Shown: piece after piece, positions 45,639-53,634 of the stretch
Layout of the letters: every line of letters starts with the position of its first letter
Numbering within the stretch: the first letter of the stretch is position 1
NCBI GenBank assembly: GCA_964532005.1
Contig: CAZHER010000004.1
Coordinates: 1-64,000, forward strand
Reading direction: 5' to 3'
Source: CAYQEU01 sp964532005
Lineage (GTDB): Bacteria > Patescibacteriota > Doudnabacteria > UBA920
Length of the DNA stretch: 64,000 nucleotides
Notes under the pieces: generated by a model
The model's database searches: none
The model's input: only the letters and a program-made list of their open reading frames with translations
What the model was told of the DNA's origin: nothing
Made by a program: the position numbers and the translations under genes

Positions 45639-46109
45639 CTAGTTGGCCAGGCTTTTCCGATTGAGTAAGTACAAAACTCCCAAAATAATATGTAAGAGAC
45701 CCATTACCAAATTGATTCCCCAAGTGGAGGGGCTTGACCAGCCTGCAGCTAAAAAGAAGTTAACATTCATCAGCGCACCTCCGAAGAAAGCCAAGACCAC
45801 TAGCCAGGTCGCGCTTTCCGGCAACCGCCTTTTTGTTAACAAGATCACACCGGCAAGTACCAGAGCCAAACCAACTGCAATTTCGCCGCCACGAATTGCA
45901 TTGCCGAAAGTTTCGGCATTTGGTAGAACAACGGATTTTAGAAATTCGGCATAAGTAGTATAGGAAGTTTTGTCAGCAAAGCCTTGCAAACTTTTTTCAA
46001 TATTGGCCATGAAGCCTGGGGCTGTAAATTTGCCCCATCCTGAATGTAGCCATTCAAAAGCCAGAGTCCATTGCACCAGCACTATCCATGTTAAAGAAAC
46101 TTTTTTCAT
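45639..46109 (-). CDS. DoxX/DoxD-like membrane protein
   Basis: A 156-aa protein with four hydrophobic segments. The N-terminal pattern FEWLHSGWGKFTAPGFMANI with GEIAVGLALVLAGVILL matches DoxX/TQO-small-subunit-like proteins, which have roles linked to quinone or thiosulfate oxidation and redox stress in other bacteria. It lies 18 nt after the GlcD-type oxidase gene on the same strand, so an electron-transfer link is possible but not shown. Confidence 0.7.
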   Translation of the reverse strand: MKKVSLTWIVLVQWTLAFEWLHSGWGKFTAPGFMANIEKSLQGFADKTSYTTYAEFLKSVVLPNAETFGNAIRGGEIAVGLALVLAGVILLTKRRLPESATWLVVLAFFGGALMNVNFFLAAGWSSPSTWGINLVMGLLHIILGVLYLLNRKSLAN

Positions 46110-46127
46110 ATTTCCCTTTTTTAGTTA

Positions 46128-47777
46128 TTAAAATTTTTGTCTGATATGCTGTCTGGAATATTCCCAGTCAGAATCAGTTTTTTTATGAGGATTGAATATA
46201 TTATTTGGATCAAAAATTCGTTTTATCTCTTTGAAAATATTGACCATTTCCGGGCTGTACATTCGGTTTAGAAAAGGTCCTCGAACCAGTCCGTCGTTAT
46301 GTTCGCCTGACAGTGAGCCTTTATACTTAACAACCAGATCCGTGACTTCGTTAAGCACCAAAGGAATTTTTTCTCTTTCTTTTCTATTACCCAAATCCAT
46401 TAATGGGATTATATGGAAATTTCCGTCACCCATATGTCCGGCTATGGTGTAAAGAAGTTTGTATCTTTCTGCTATCTCAATCAGCTTTGGCATGAATTCT
46501 GGCAGAGTATTTGGTGGCACTACCAGATCATCTATAAACGGGGCGGTATGCTTTTGTTTAACATTTTTGCGCAATAGGTTAAAACTTTCTCTTCGTATTG
46601 TCCAGAATTTTTCTTCATGCTCTTTATCTTCTGCTAGTTGGGTTTCCACATCATATTTTTCCATCACTTGTTCAACTTTTGAAGTCTTTTCATCAATATC
46701 TTCCTGATTATCGCTCTCAAATTCAACTAACATCACAATTTTAGGGAAGTGTGGCAGGAAACGGATTAGCTTATTTAGCAAAGGGAGGAAACTGAGCCCA
46801 AGAAATATGAATTTTTTCCAACCCAGCGTCTTTCTGAAACTGTAAAAGAAGCGAAATGCAAATTTTAAAGTATGGTCGTCAAAGGACTCTAAACTGCTAG
46901 GTTTTAGAGCCAACAGTTCATTAATAATCTCCCCCAAATTTTTTAATGAAGGCATAAACAGAACTACCATACCAGACAATGGCTTTGCTGGAACTAGTCT
47001 AAAAGTTGCTTCTGTCATTAACCCGAGCGTACCCTGAGCTCCAACAAAAAGTTTTTGCATATTAAATGTTTGCCCATCCCAAACATCCCAAATATTATAT
47101 CCGGTGGAGTTTTTGCTAACTTTTGGTTTAGAATTGGCAATTAGTTCAGAGTTTATGTTAATCAGCTCATAAATTTTTTTATAAATTTCCCCCTCATAAC
47201 CTGGCTCTGCAATTTTTTGGTTCAATTCTTCCTTGGTAAGAGGTGAAAATACATGCTCTTTCCCGTCCGACAAAACCATTGTTATGGTTTCAACGTAGTC
47301 TTCAGTTTTCCCATAAATAAGCGATTTTTCGCCACCAGAGTTGTTAGCAACCATACCGCCGATCATACAAATTTCCCTAGATGCTGGGTATGAAGGCATT
47401 AGGAGCCCTTGTTGCAAAGTTTTTGGCTCAAAGTTTCTATAATAAACCCCTGGCTGCGCTGTAATGGTTTTGTTCTCAACTTCTCCTAAATGGTCAAAAT
47501 ACCGTTCAAAAGCAACAACAATAGAATCATTAATAGCGCCACCTGACATGCATGTCCCTCCACTGCGAGCTGTCAGAGAAAGCTCGTGATTTTGGGATTT
47601 ATGTTCATTAACAAACTGTACTAAAGCACAAACGTCTTTGGTGTCTTTGGGGAATACAACAGCTTTTGGTTTTATTTCAAACATACTAGCGTCATGGCTA
47701 TAAAAGTTCAGTACCTCATCTTTTATTACCACGTCGCCTTTGATAGAGTTTGCCAGCTCTTTTAGGGTTTCTTTCAT
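46128..47777 (-). CDS. FAD-linked oxidase, GlcD / D-lactate dehydrogenase type
   Basis: A 549-aa flavoprotein. The PCMH-type FAD-binding domain is at about residues 35-215 (VVFPKDTKDVCALV, LTARSGGTCMSGGA, PSYPASREICMIGGMVANNS). The C-terminal cap domain has the metal/substrate motif AGHMGDGNFHIIPL and SGEHNDGLVRG, close to the canonical SGEHGxG. Such enzymes oxidise 2-hydroxy acids (D-lactate, glycolate); the substrate is not predictable. No Fe-S module is fused. A DoxX-like gene lies 18 nt downstream. Confidence 0.88.
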   Translation of the reverse strand: MKETLKELANSIKGDVVIKDEVLNFYSHDASMFEIKPKAVVFPKDTKDVCALVQFVNEHKSQNHELSLTARSGGTCMSGGAINDSIVVAFERYFDHLGEVENKTITAQPGVYYRNFEPKTLQQGLLMPSYPASREICMIGGMVANNSGGEKSLIYGKTEDYVETITMVLSDGKEHVFSPLTKEELNQKIAEPGYEGEIYKKIYELININSELIANSKPKVSKNSTGYNIWDVWDGQTFNMQKLFVGAQGTLGLMTEATFRLVPAKPLSGMVVLFMPSLKNLGEIINELLALKPSSLESFDDHTLKFAFRFFYSFRKTLGWKKFIFLGLSFLPLLNKLIRFLPHFPKIVMLVEFESDNQEDIDEKTSKVEQVMEKYDVETQLAEDKEHEEKFWTIRRESFNLLRKNVKQKHTAPFIDDLVVPPNTLPEFMPKLIEIAERYKLLYTIAGHMGDGNFHIIPLMDLGNRKEREKIPLVLNEVTDLVVKYKGSLSGEHNDGLVRGPFLNRMYSPEMVNIFKEIKRIFDPNNIFNPHKKTDSDWEYSRQHIRQKF

Positions 47778-47809
47778 ATTTATATTATAACATCGAAATA
47801 CAAATCCTC

Positions 47810-47837
47810 TTGACCTAGGTATTTATGGGCATATAAT
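47810..47837 (+). promoter_or_regulatory. Promoter of the DipZ-C-like gene
   Basis: TTGACC (47810-47815) and TATAAT (47832-47837) have a 16-bp spacer. The -10 box overlaps an upstream in-frame ATG at 47836, so that ATG cannot be the start; ATG 47863 is preferred. Confidence 0.65.
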
Positions 47838-47862
47838 GCCAGTGTGGCTTAATATTCGTATT

Positions 47863-48396
47863 ATGAAACATAAAACAATTATTTTAGCTTTTGTCCTAGT
47901 ATCATGTGCAATTTTAGTATTGCTCAATATTAACAAATTTAAAGACTTTGTCGGTCTTCGGGATTTATCTGATCAGCAGACAAATACAGGAATAAAACTT
48001 ACTACTTCCCCGGAGATGCGATTCGGGTTAGATGGCTTAAAAAATTTAGGGCAAAAACCATATACAGAGCCAACTCAATATTTCTACCCCAACCGGGTAG
48101 ATCTGAATATTTTTGCTTTGGAGGGGACTTGGAAGTTTGAAAATGATAAGGCAGTACTGGTGGCAGGCCCAGGAAAAATAAAGCTTCATTTTTATGGTCA
48201 ACGTGTTCAGCTTGAGGCAAAAAGCCAAACACAACAAAGCATAACAGCAAAAGTTGGGGATCAGCCAACTAAAATAGTCAGTGTTGCCGAAAAGCTTTTG
48301 TATAATTTACATGAAACGGAAATACCAAGCCAGCAACTAATGGAAATATTAATACCCAAGAGTGGGTTTGAAGCCTTTTCCTTCACTTTTGAGTAA
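47863..48396 (+). CDS. Anchored protein with a DipZ C-terminal-like (Thioredoxin_10) domain
   Basis: A 177-aa protein with an N-terminal hydrophobic segment (TIILAFVLVSCAILVLL). The outer part follows the C-terminal domain pattern of DipZ / Thioredoxin_10 proteins: TSPEMRFGLDGLKN, YFYPNRVDLNIFALEGTW, a beta-sandwich (GKIKLHFYGQRVQLEA), VGDQPTKIV, LYNL and a final GFEAFSFTFE. In DipZ this domain follows a CcdA membrane part and a CXXC thioredoxin; here both are missing and no CXXC is present, so it may be a binding module only. The call is from pattern memory. Confidence 0.6.
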   Translation: MKHKTIILAFVLVSCAILVLLNINKFKDFVGLRDLSDQQTNTGIKLTTSPEMRFGLDGLKNLGQKPYTEPTQYFYPNRVDLNIFALEGTWKFENDKAVLVAGPGKIKLHFYGQRVQLEAKSQTQQSITAKVGDQPTKIVSVAEKLLYNLHETEIPSQQLMEILIPKSGFEAFSFTFE

Positions 48397-48403
48397 TATT
48401 TAT

Positions 48404-48425
48404 AAAACCGCCTTAAGGCGGTTTT
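48404..48425 (+). terminator. Bidirectional terminator
   Basis: AAAACCGCC (48404-48412) and GGCGGTTTT (48417-48425) form a perfect stem with loop TTAA. It serves the DipZ-C-like gene and the convergent calpain-like gene. Confidence 0.9.
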
Positions 48426-48427
48426 AT

Positions 48428-50218
48428 TTATTCTTGGTATTTTGCTCTGATTTCTACGTACGATAACTGACTAAAGAAATTTAAGAACTGATCAATGTTC
48501 ATTGTGAAAGTTTTTGAAGTATCATGAGGGTTTTCTATGTATAGTTGGTTTTCTTTAAAGCCCACTATTGAGTATGCATGTTTGTAATACATCTTTACTC
48601 CGTTAATAATTTCATGCATGCGGTCGTTTCGATTTTTTCCATCTTTTGTGTAAGGTGAATTAGCGGTTAGAATGTATCTTTCAGGATTTTTTGCATATTC
48701 ATTGAGCAGGAACTCTTGGGCAACTGCTGCCCGGCCGTTCTGCTTTAGGCTGGAAGCTCCCTCAGATCGGTAGTCTGCAATAATGTTCTTTTTTGCAATT
48801 TCTGAACCCACTATTTCATCTAAGGCCCTATGTCCAAAACCGCCTTCAAAAGCGCGTCTGCCTCGGTAATCCGCTTGGTGTGTCATACCTTGGAATCCAT
48901 ATTTTTGGCGGCTTTTTAATGAGGCATAGGCACGTTCTAGAATTACATCAGCCAAGTCTGCCCTGGCCCCAGTTTTCCAGGCCTTGAGGTCATTTTCAGT
49001 AACAACAATAGGGGCTTCATCTGAACCGTCTCCATCAGTAATGCCTCGAAAAGAAACTTTCCACTCCCCAGGGCGATCTCCTTTTTTAATAGTTCTCATT
49101 AAAGTTTGTAAATACAGTTCTGGGTGGGTTCTCTTGATGCTATTAATGGCAGCCAGCAGGTAACAGTCTCCAAACCCTCCTTGCTTAATGTTGCCGGTTT
49201 TTATTTTCTCCAACGTGCTTTTGCGGCTAAGCCAAGAATCAGGATACAAGGACGGTTCTATTTCCTTGAATGCATTTCGCAGCGACTCCAGATACTTAGG
49301 GCTTTCATCGACAACTGGCGTGTCTTTGCCAGAGAATTTAATAATTTTAATTTCAGAAGGTTTCAAAAACGGAATATTGATAAATCGAATAATTTCTTCT
49401 CTACTGCTCAATCGGTTTGTGGAAGTTCTCCCTGTATCGCTATGGTTGGTGGCGTGCATATAGGAATTTTCGGAAATTTTTCTGAATGCAGTAACACCCA
49501 GCAATAATTCGTCACCAATCTGCATCCTGTCAAAAATGGCTTTTTTTTCTGGGTCTACAATTTGCAATTCCGGCGGTTTATTTTTTTCTATATTTGGAGC
49601 ATCGGTGTCGTCCTGCGGTTTTTTGTCCGCCTGTTTGGGAAACGCTTCAGGAAACAGCGACATGACTTTTGCCCTTAGGCCATGTTGGCGCGTAATTTTC
49701 AATATGTCTTGTTTTCCTGATCCAACATTGTCAATTAACTGTTTGAGATGGTTCCAAAAACCTTGTGGTTCTACATCTGTTTGGCTGCCGACATCTTCGG
49801 GGGTAACTGTTGATCTTGCCATTGCATCAAGGACATCAAATAGTTTCTCTTTTGTATTAACATTATTCGAACTAAGAAGTTCATCATATCTTTGTAAGGC
49901 GTGTTGTTTACTGGTAAAGCTGTAAATACGACACTTGTCCGGCTTGGTTGAAGGCATGAACGAAGCCCTTTCTTTACCATTTGTACCATGAGTAATTAGC
50001 CAGGCTCCTTCTCTAACGCTGCCGTCACCGGCCTCTGTCAGCTCCAGGTCGTAAATTGACTGCCCACCCCCAGCGTGTTCGTACATGACAACATCACCGG
50101 TTTTATAACCGGCCTCTATATATGGGTTGGGGTTTGTGTGTTCAGGACTCTTGTTGTGTACAAAGTCCTGATTGTGACTATTTTCTGCTACAGAATAGTG
50201 GTCGAATCCTCTGTCCAT
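48428..50218 (-). CDS. Calpain-like cysteine protease (family C2)
   Basis: A 596-aa protein without signal peptide or membrane segment. The calpain catalytic core is in the C-terminal half: KQGGFGDCYLLAAINS (Gln346 oxyanion residue, nucleophile Cys352), YYKHAYSIVGF (His547), and LYIENPH (Asn563). All three catalytic residues are kept in the right order and spacing, so it should be active. The N-terminal ~320 residues are low in recognisable motifs and may be regulatory or targeting. Calpains are mainly eukaryotic but scattered in bacteria; the target here is unknown. It is a single gene bounded by terminators. Confidence 0.85.
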   Translation of the reverse strand: MDRGFDHYSVAENSHNQDFVHNKSPEHTNPNPYIEAGYKTGDVVMYEHAGGGQSIYDLELTEAGDGSVREGAWLITHGTNGKERASFMPSTKPDKCRIYSFTSKQHALQRYDELLSSNNVNTKEKLFDVLDAMARSTVTPEDVGSQTDVEPQGFWNHLKQLIDNVGSGKQDILKITRQHGLRAKVMSLFPEAFPKQADKKPQDDTDAPNIEKNKPPELQIVDPEKKAIFDRMQIGDELLLGVTAFRKISENSYMHATNHSDTGRTSTNRLSSREEIIRFINIPFLKPSEIKIIKFSGKDTPVVDESPKYLESLRNAFKEIEPSLYPDSWLSRKSTLEKIKTGNIKQGGFGDCYLLAAINSIKRTHPELYLQTLMRTIKKGDRPGEWKVSFRGITDGDGSDEAPIVVTENDLKAWKTGARADLADVILERAYASLKSRQKYGFQGMTHQADYRGRRAFEGGFGHRALDEIVGSEIAKKNIIADYRSEGASSLKQNGRAAVAQEFLLNEYAKNPERYILTANSPYTKDGKNRNDRMHEIINGVKMYYKHAYSIVGFKENQLYIENPHDTSKTFTMNIDQFLNFFSQLSYVEIRAKYQE

Positions 50219-50289
50219 GACTTTATTATAGGCAGGTATTCAAAATAAAGAAATACTGCTTAATGTTAGGTGATGGGTTCATAATAGTG

Positions 50290-50330
50290 TATAATTAATA
50301 CAGATAGATCCTTCACAGGAAAGGGGGTGA
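50290..50330 (+). promoter_or_regulatory. -10 box and strong ribosome binding site of the DUF378 gene
   Basis: TATAAT at 50290-50295 has only a weak -35 region. AAGGGGGTGA (50321-50330) is among the strongest Shine-Dalgarno sequences in the window and lies 6 nt before TTG 50337, fixing that codon as the start rather than ATG 50352. Confidence 0.65.
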
Positions 50331-50336
50331 ATAAAT

Positions 50337-50561
50337 TTGAAAGCATTACACATGGTCGCTTTTATCCTTCTAGTTGTTGGAGGCCTCAACTGGGGATTAG
50401 TAGGCGCATTCAATTTTAACCTGGTAGATACCGTGCTAGGCAGCATGCCTTGGCTCGAAAGTTTGGTTTACATTCTAGTTGGTCTTTCCGCAGTTTTGGT
50501 CGCGGTAACCCACAAAAAAGATTGTAAAGCTTGCTCTGCCTCTGCCCCTGCACAAATGTAG
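50337..50561 (+). CDS. DUF378 family small membrane protein
   Basis: A 74-aa protein with TTG start. The sequence MKALHMVAFILLVVGGLNWG followed by LVGAFNFNLVDTVLG is the DUF378 pattern: two membrane helices around a short loop, the second being LVYILVGLSAVLVAV. The tail has two Cys (DCKACS). Function of the family is unknown. It stands alone between a promoter and a terminator. Confidence 0.88.
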   Translation: MKALHMVAFILLVVGGLNWGLVGAFNFNLVDTVLGSMPWLESLVYILVGLSAVLVAVTHKKDCKACSASAPAQM

Positions 50562-50584
50562 GAAATTAATTTTTTATATTAAAA

Positions 50585-50608
50585 CACCGCGCATCAGCGC
50601 GGTGTTTT
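50585..50608 (+). terminator. Bidirectional terminator
   Basis: CACCGCGC (50585-50592) and GCGCGGTG (50597-50604) form an 8-bp GC-rich stem with loop ATCA, flanked by AAAA and TTTT. It ends the DUF378 gene and the convergent kinase operon. Confidence 0.9.
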
Positions 50609-50623
50609 CTATTAATAAAATGT

Positions 50624-51778
50624 TTATTTGAGAAGCTTAGCTATTCCTAAAGCGGTCCCATCATATGTAGTTTGTTTTTTTATTCTGAGTTTGGTTTCTT
50701 CATGCAAATATTGAATAAGCAGATTGCTTTGGGTAATCCCCCCATCTACAATTATATTTTGAGGTTTTTGGGGCAAATCTCTGACAACTTCCGCAGTTTT
50801 TCTGGCTAACTTTTTCATTATACTGGGCAACAGCTTTTTATTTTTTAATGCTTTTGCAACTTGAACACCACTTTGTTCTATTTTTGCTTCCAACGCATAT
50901 TTAATGGATTTATTTTTGTAAGGCACCAGGGTGGTATAGAATTTAGGATTGATGGTGAATTTGGGCAAAACCTGAACAATAAAAGTTCCAGTTCCAAATG
51001 TTATTTTCGTACTGCCAGTTCTGGTGCCAGCGGCATAAGTGCTTGATTGTTGATCGCCGCACATGGCTTGTATTGGTATAGACTTACCTAAAATTGATTT
51101 ATCCAGCAAACCGAAATTACTTTGTGAAGACCTAGCATGTGGGAGCATTTTGAGGTCGATACCAAAAATTCTACACAGTTCTTTGTCCCAATTCAAAGTT
51201 TTGGTGTTATACAGAAGGGTGCGGCTGGCATTGGTATAGTCTGTTAAGTAGGGTCTTGAAAGATCAAAGTTCCACAGTATCCAGGTATCCAAAGTGCCGC
51301 ACAGCAAGTTCTGACTTTTGCTTAGGTTTTGGGTCTCGGAGAGGTTGTTAAAGATCCAGTTTAATTTGGATGCAGAAAAATATGGTTCTATGTTTAGTCC
51401 CGTTTTATTTCTGACTCGTTTGGCATATTTTTTTGCCTTTTTTTTACAGAAAAGCTTGGTTCTCGAATCTTCCCATACAATAGCCGGATATATTGGTTTT
51501 CCCGTACTTTTGTTCCAAACCACCACGGTTTCTCTTTGGTTGGTAAGTCCAAAACCGGCTATTCGAGAAGGTTGGATTTTGGAATTTTGAACTGCTTTGC
51601 GCAATACCAGCTTAGATTTTTGTAAAATTTCTATAGGGTCTTGTTCAACCCTGGGTCCTGAAACTTTCTTGCTCAGCTTTGAGTATGATTTTGCGAGAAC
51701 AGTATTTTTTGAATCAAAGACAAACCCCTTAACTCCAGTAGTTCCAATATCTAAAACAAGTTTGTATGTTTTATGCAT
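50624..51778 (-). CDS. Glycerol-kinase-like FGGY kinase, internally shortened
   Basis: The N-terminal FGGY domain is clear: LVLDIGTTGVKGFVFDS, then GLTNQRETVVVWNKSTGKP and AIVWEDSRT, which is close to glycerol kinase (GlpK). GDQQSSTYAAG and TKITFGTGTF follow. After YALEAKIEQSG the protein jumps almost directly to IIVDGGITQSNLLIQY. The usual block between them (with the APYWDP-type motif of GlpK) is missing, giving 384 aa instead of about 500. The frame is intact with normal ends, so this looks like an evolved deletion. It overlaps gpsA by 8 nt, linking it to glycerol 3-phosphate, but activity is uncertain. Confidence 0.75.
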   Translation of the reverse strand: MHKTYKLVLDIGTTGVKGFVFDSKNTVLAKSYSKLSKKVSGPRVEQDPIEILQKSKLVLRKAVQNSKIQPSRIAGFGLTNQRETVVVWNKSTGKPIYPAIVWEDSRTKLFCKKKAKKYAKRVRNKTGLNIEPYFSASKLNWIFNNLSETQNLSKSQNLLCGTLDTWILWNFDLSRPYLTDYTNASRTLLYNTKTLNWDKELCRIFGIDLKMLPHARSSQSNFGLLDKSILGKSIPIQAMCGDQQSSTYAAGTRTGSTKITFGTGTFIVQVLPKFTINPKFYTTLVPYKNKSIKYALEAKIEQSGVQVAKALKNKKLLPSIMKKLARKTAEVVRDLPQKPQNIIVDGGITQSNLLIQYLHEETKLRIKKQTTYDGTALGIAKLLK

Positions 51779-52661
51779 TGTTGATGTATGCTAGGAAAGT
51801 TTTTTTAGCATTAGACTTCCCGCTCACAATTTTGTGGAGCATTTCAATAATAGGGAAGTCTGTTTTCTTCCGAGCTATTTTCCTCCAGATCACAGGAAGT
51901 GAGTTTAACCCTTCATTACTAAGTGAACACTTTCCATATTTGATCAGTTCTCGCCCTACCGTAAAATGTCTTGAGTCCGTACTAGACCCGGTCGCCACTA
52001 AATCGCCCAGTCCAGCCAGCCCCAAGAAAGTTTCGCTTTTTCCTCCAATAACTTTCGCGGCCATTTGCATTTCTTTCATCATTTGCGTAAATAGCCAAGC
52101 TCTAGTGTTGTGGCCCAGTTCCAGACAGTCAGCCATACCAAGGGCAACAGCATAAACATTTTTGATCACTCCTGCCAAAGCAGCCCCACGTACGTCGCTG
52201 GAATAATGCAAAGTAAAGAATTCAGCTTTGCTTAGCTTTTTGAAAGTTTTGTAAATGTTAATATTTCTAGAAGCTAGAACACCCATGGTTGGGCTTTTTT
52301 TCATGATTTCTTCTGCAAGCATCGGTCCTGCTAAAACTCCAAATTTGGTTGTGCTAAAATACTTGGCTAAAATTTCGTCCATGGTCATACCAGTAGGCTT
52401 TGCCACACCCTTGGCTAATGAAATAATGCCTACCGTATTTTTCGATACCAACGGTTGTAGTTTTGGTAACACTTCCTTAACAGCCCATGAAGGTACACAC
52501 AAAAAAATTAGATCCGCATCAGCCACAACACTTTCTAGAGACTCGTTTTTTATTTTGGTAAGGTCACGATCCCAAAAGTGAACCGATTTTTTTGGGAATA
52601 AACTACCAATTGCTTGCCCTATTTCGCCCGCCCCAATTATTCCAATTTTAAGTTGTTTCAT
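51771..52661 (-). CDS. gpsA: NAD(P)-dependent glycerol-3-phosphate dehydrogenase
   Basis: A 296-aa enzyme interconverting dihydroxyacetone phosphate and sn-glycerol 3-phosphate for phospholipid backbones. The Rossmann motif is GIIGAGEIGQAIG (residues 7-19). Conserved GPMLAEEI, AALAGVIKNVYAVALG (catalytic Lys) and GLAGLGDLVATGSS with SRHFTVGREL are present. It is a little shorter than typical (about 330 aa), mainly in loops. It is in a minus-strand operon: two small membrane proteins upstream (directly adjoining) and the FGGY kinase downstream (8-nt overlap). Confidence 0.93.
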   Translation of the reverse strand: MKQLKIGIIGAGEIGQAIGSLFPKKSVHFWDRDLTKIKNESLESVVADADLIFLCVPSWAVKEVLPKLQPLVSKNTVGIISLAKGVAKPTGMTMDEILAKYFSTTKFGVLAGPMLAEEIMKKSPTMGVLASRNINIYKTFKKLSKAEFFTLHYSSDVRGAALAGVIKNVYAVALGMADCLELGHNTRAWLFTQMMKEMQMAAKVIGGKSETFLGLAGLGDLVATGSSTDSRHFTVGRELIKYGKCSLSNEGLNSLPVIWRKIARKKTDFPIIEMLHKIVSGKSNAKKTFLAYINNA

Positions 52662-53021
52662 TTATGCTCGAAAAATTTGATATAAATTGAACACTACTGC
52701 GGAGTTCACCATAACTGCTCCGGTAACCAGTGAATAGTCTTCATAGTGGACACCTTTTACAAACAAAATGCATTGAACTACAAACACAGCCATAGGAAGC
52801 ACGGATGAAACATGAGTTGCGCTACCCGCTTTTCGGATGATCCAGCCTTGGTGCCAGTACCCACCTGCAACTATCATCCAACAAAGAATAAGCACGGCGC
52901 TCCAAATATTTTGAGCTGTCCAAAAGGAGGGAATGCTGGAAAGTAGGGTATAGGCCAGGAAAGTTCCACTTGCTACGAAAGTCAAACCAAGAAAAATTTC
53001 CCAATGTATTTTTTTAAACAT
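52662..53021 (-). CDS. Small four-helix membrane protein, unknown
   Basis: A 119-aa protein with about four hydrophobic segments (IFLGLTFVASGTFLAYTLL; WSAVLILCWMIVAGGYW; VLPMAVFVVQCILFV; TGAVMVNSAVVFNLY). No recognised family. Its start overlaps the upstream gene by 8 nt and its stop directly adjoins the gpsA ATG, so it belongs to the gpsA operon. Confidence 0.65.
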   Translation of the reverse strand: MFKKIHWEIFLGLTFVASGTFLAYTLLSSIPSFWTAQNIWSAVLILCWMIVAGGYWHQGWIIRKAGSATHVSSVLPMAVFVVQCILFVKGVHYEDYSLVTGAVMVNSAVVFNLYQIFRA

Positions 53022-53511
53022 TATGATTTAATTTATTTTTTTGTTGAGAATATATAATGCCGGCAACTATAGTGCCGAGTAGGAATATTGAAGCTCCGGC
53101 AAAGCAGGGGGTCAGAAACGGATTGGTAATGGGAGTGGCTGAACATCCTAGTACCGGCCCATTTCCTGCGCCATAAAAAGCTATAAATTCTTTGGCAACA
53201 TTATACCAAGCGAATATTGTCCCAGCCGCCAGAAACCACCATAGGTAGTGTTGGTATTTCGTTGTTTTTGCTTTGTTTCTATTGCGATAAATATAGATAG
53301 ACCATAATAAAGCTATTAAGAATCCCAAGGCTCCGTAAAAGCAAGGCTCAGTTACCGGGTTAGGTATAAAACAGTCCTTGATCTTGAAAATAGTACCTTC
53401 ATACCCGTAAAAGCGGATGAAGTTTTGGATAGTGCTGTTCCAAGCAAAAATTGCTCCGCTGAGGAGAAAAAGTATTTGTGCTTGTAGAAATCTTTGTATG
53501 CTCACTATCAT
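53014..53511 (-). CDS. Membrane protein with an internal duplication, unknown
   Basis: A 165-aa four-helix protein made of two similar halves. Half 1: GAIFAWNSTIQNFIRFYG, then CFIPNPVTEPCFYGA and a helix. Half 2: GTIFAWYNVAKEFIAFYGAG, then CSATPITNPFLTPCFAGA and a helix. The C...NP..TPCF motif occurs twice, suggesting paired cysteines at the outer face. No family recognised; a thiol-redox role is a guess from the cysteines. First gene of the gpsA operon. Confidence 0.65.
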   Translation of the reverse strand: MIVSIQRFLQAQILFLLSGAIFAWNSTIQNFIRFYGYEGTIFKIKDCFIPNPVTEPCFYGALGFLIALLWSIYIYRNRNKAKTTKYQHYLWWFLAAGTIFAWYNVAKEFIAFYGAGNGPVLGCSATPITNPFLTPCFAGASIFLLGTIVAGIIYSQQKNKLNHNV

Positions 53512-53634
53512 ACCTATATTATATGCTTCAATTGTCTAAAATCAAATACTCGACAGGGGTAGTCTGGACGCTGGAAAGTTTATTTGGCCTCAGTTAATCA
53601 AAGCTTAAATTTACTTAATCGACCAAGCGGCCAT
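53512..53634. other. Intergenic region with a degenerate repeat
   Basis: The part around 53560-53594 (CTGGAAAGTTTATTTGGC) resembles 55967-55999 (CTGGAAAACTTATTTGGC) with shared flanking GTCTG-ACG. Both may be remnants of one lost coding sequence (WKxYLAxV in one frame). Nothing else is seen. Confidence 0.35.
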
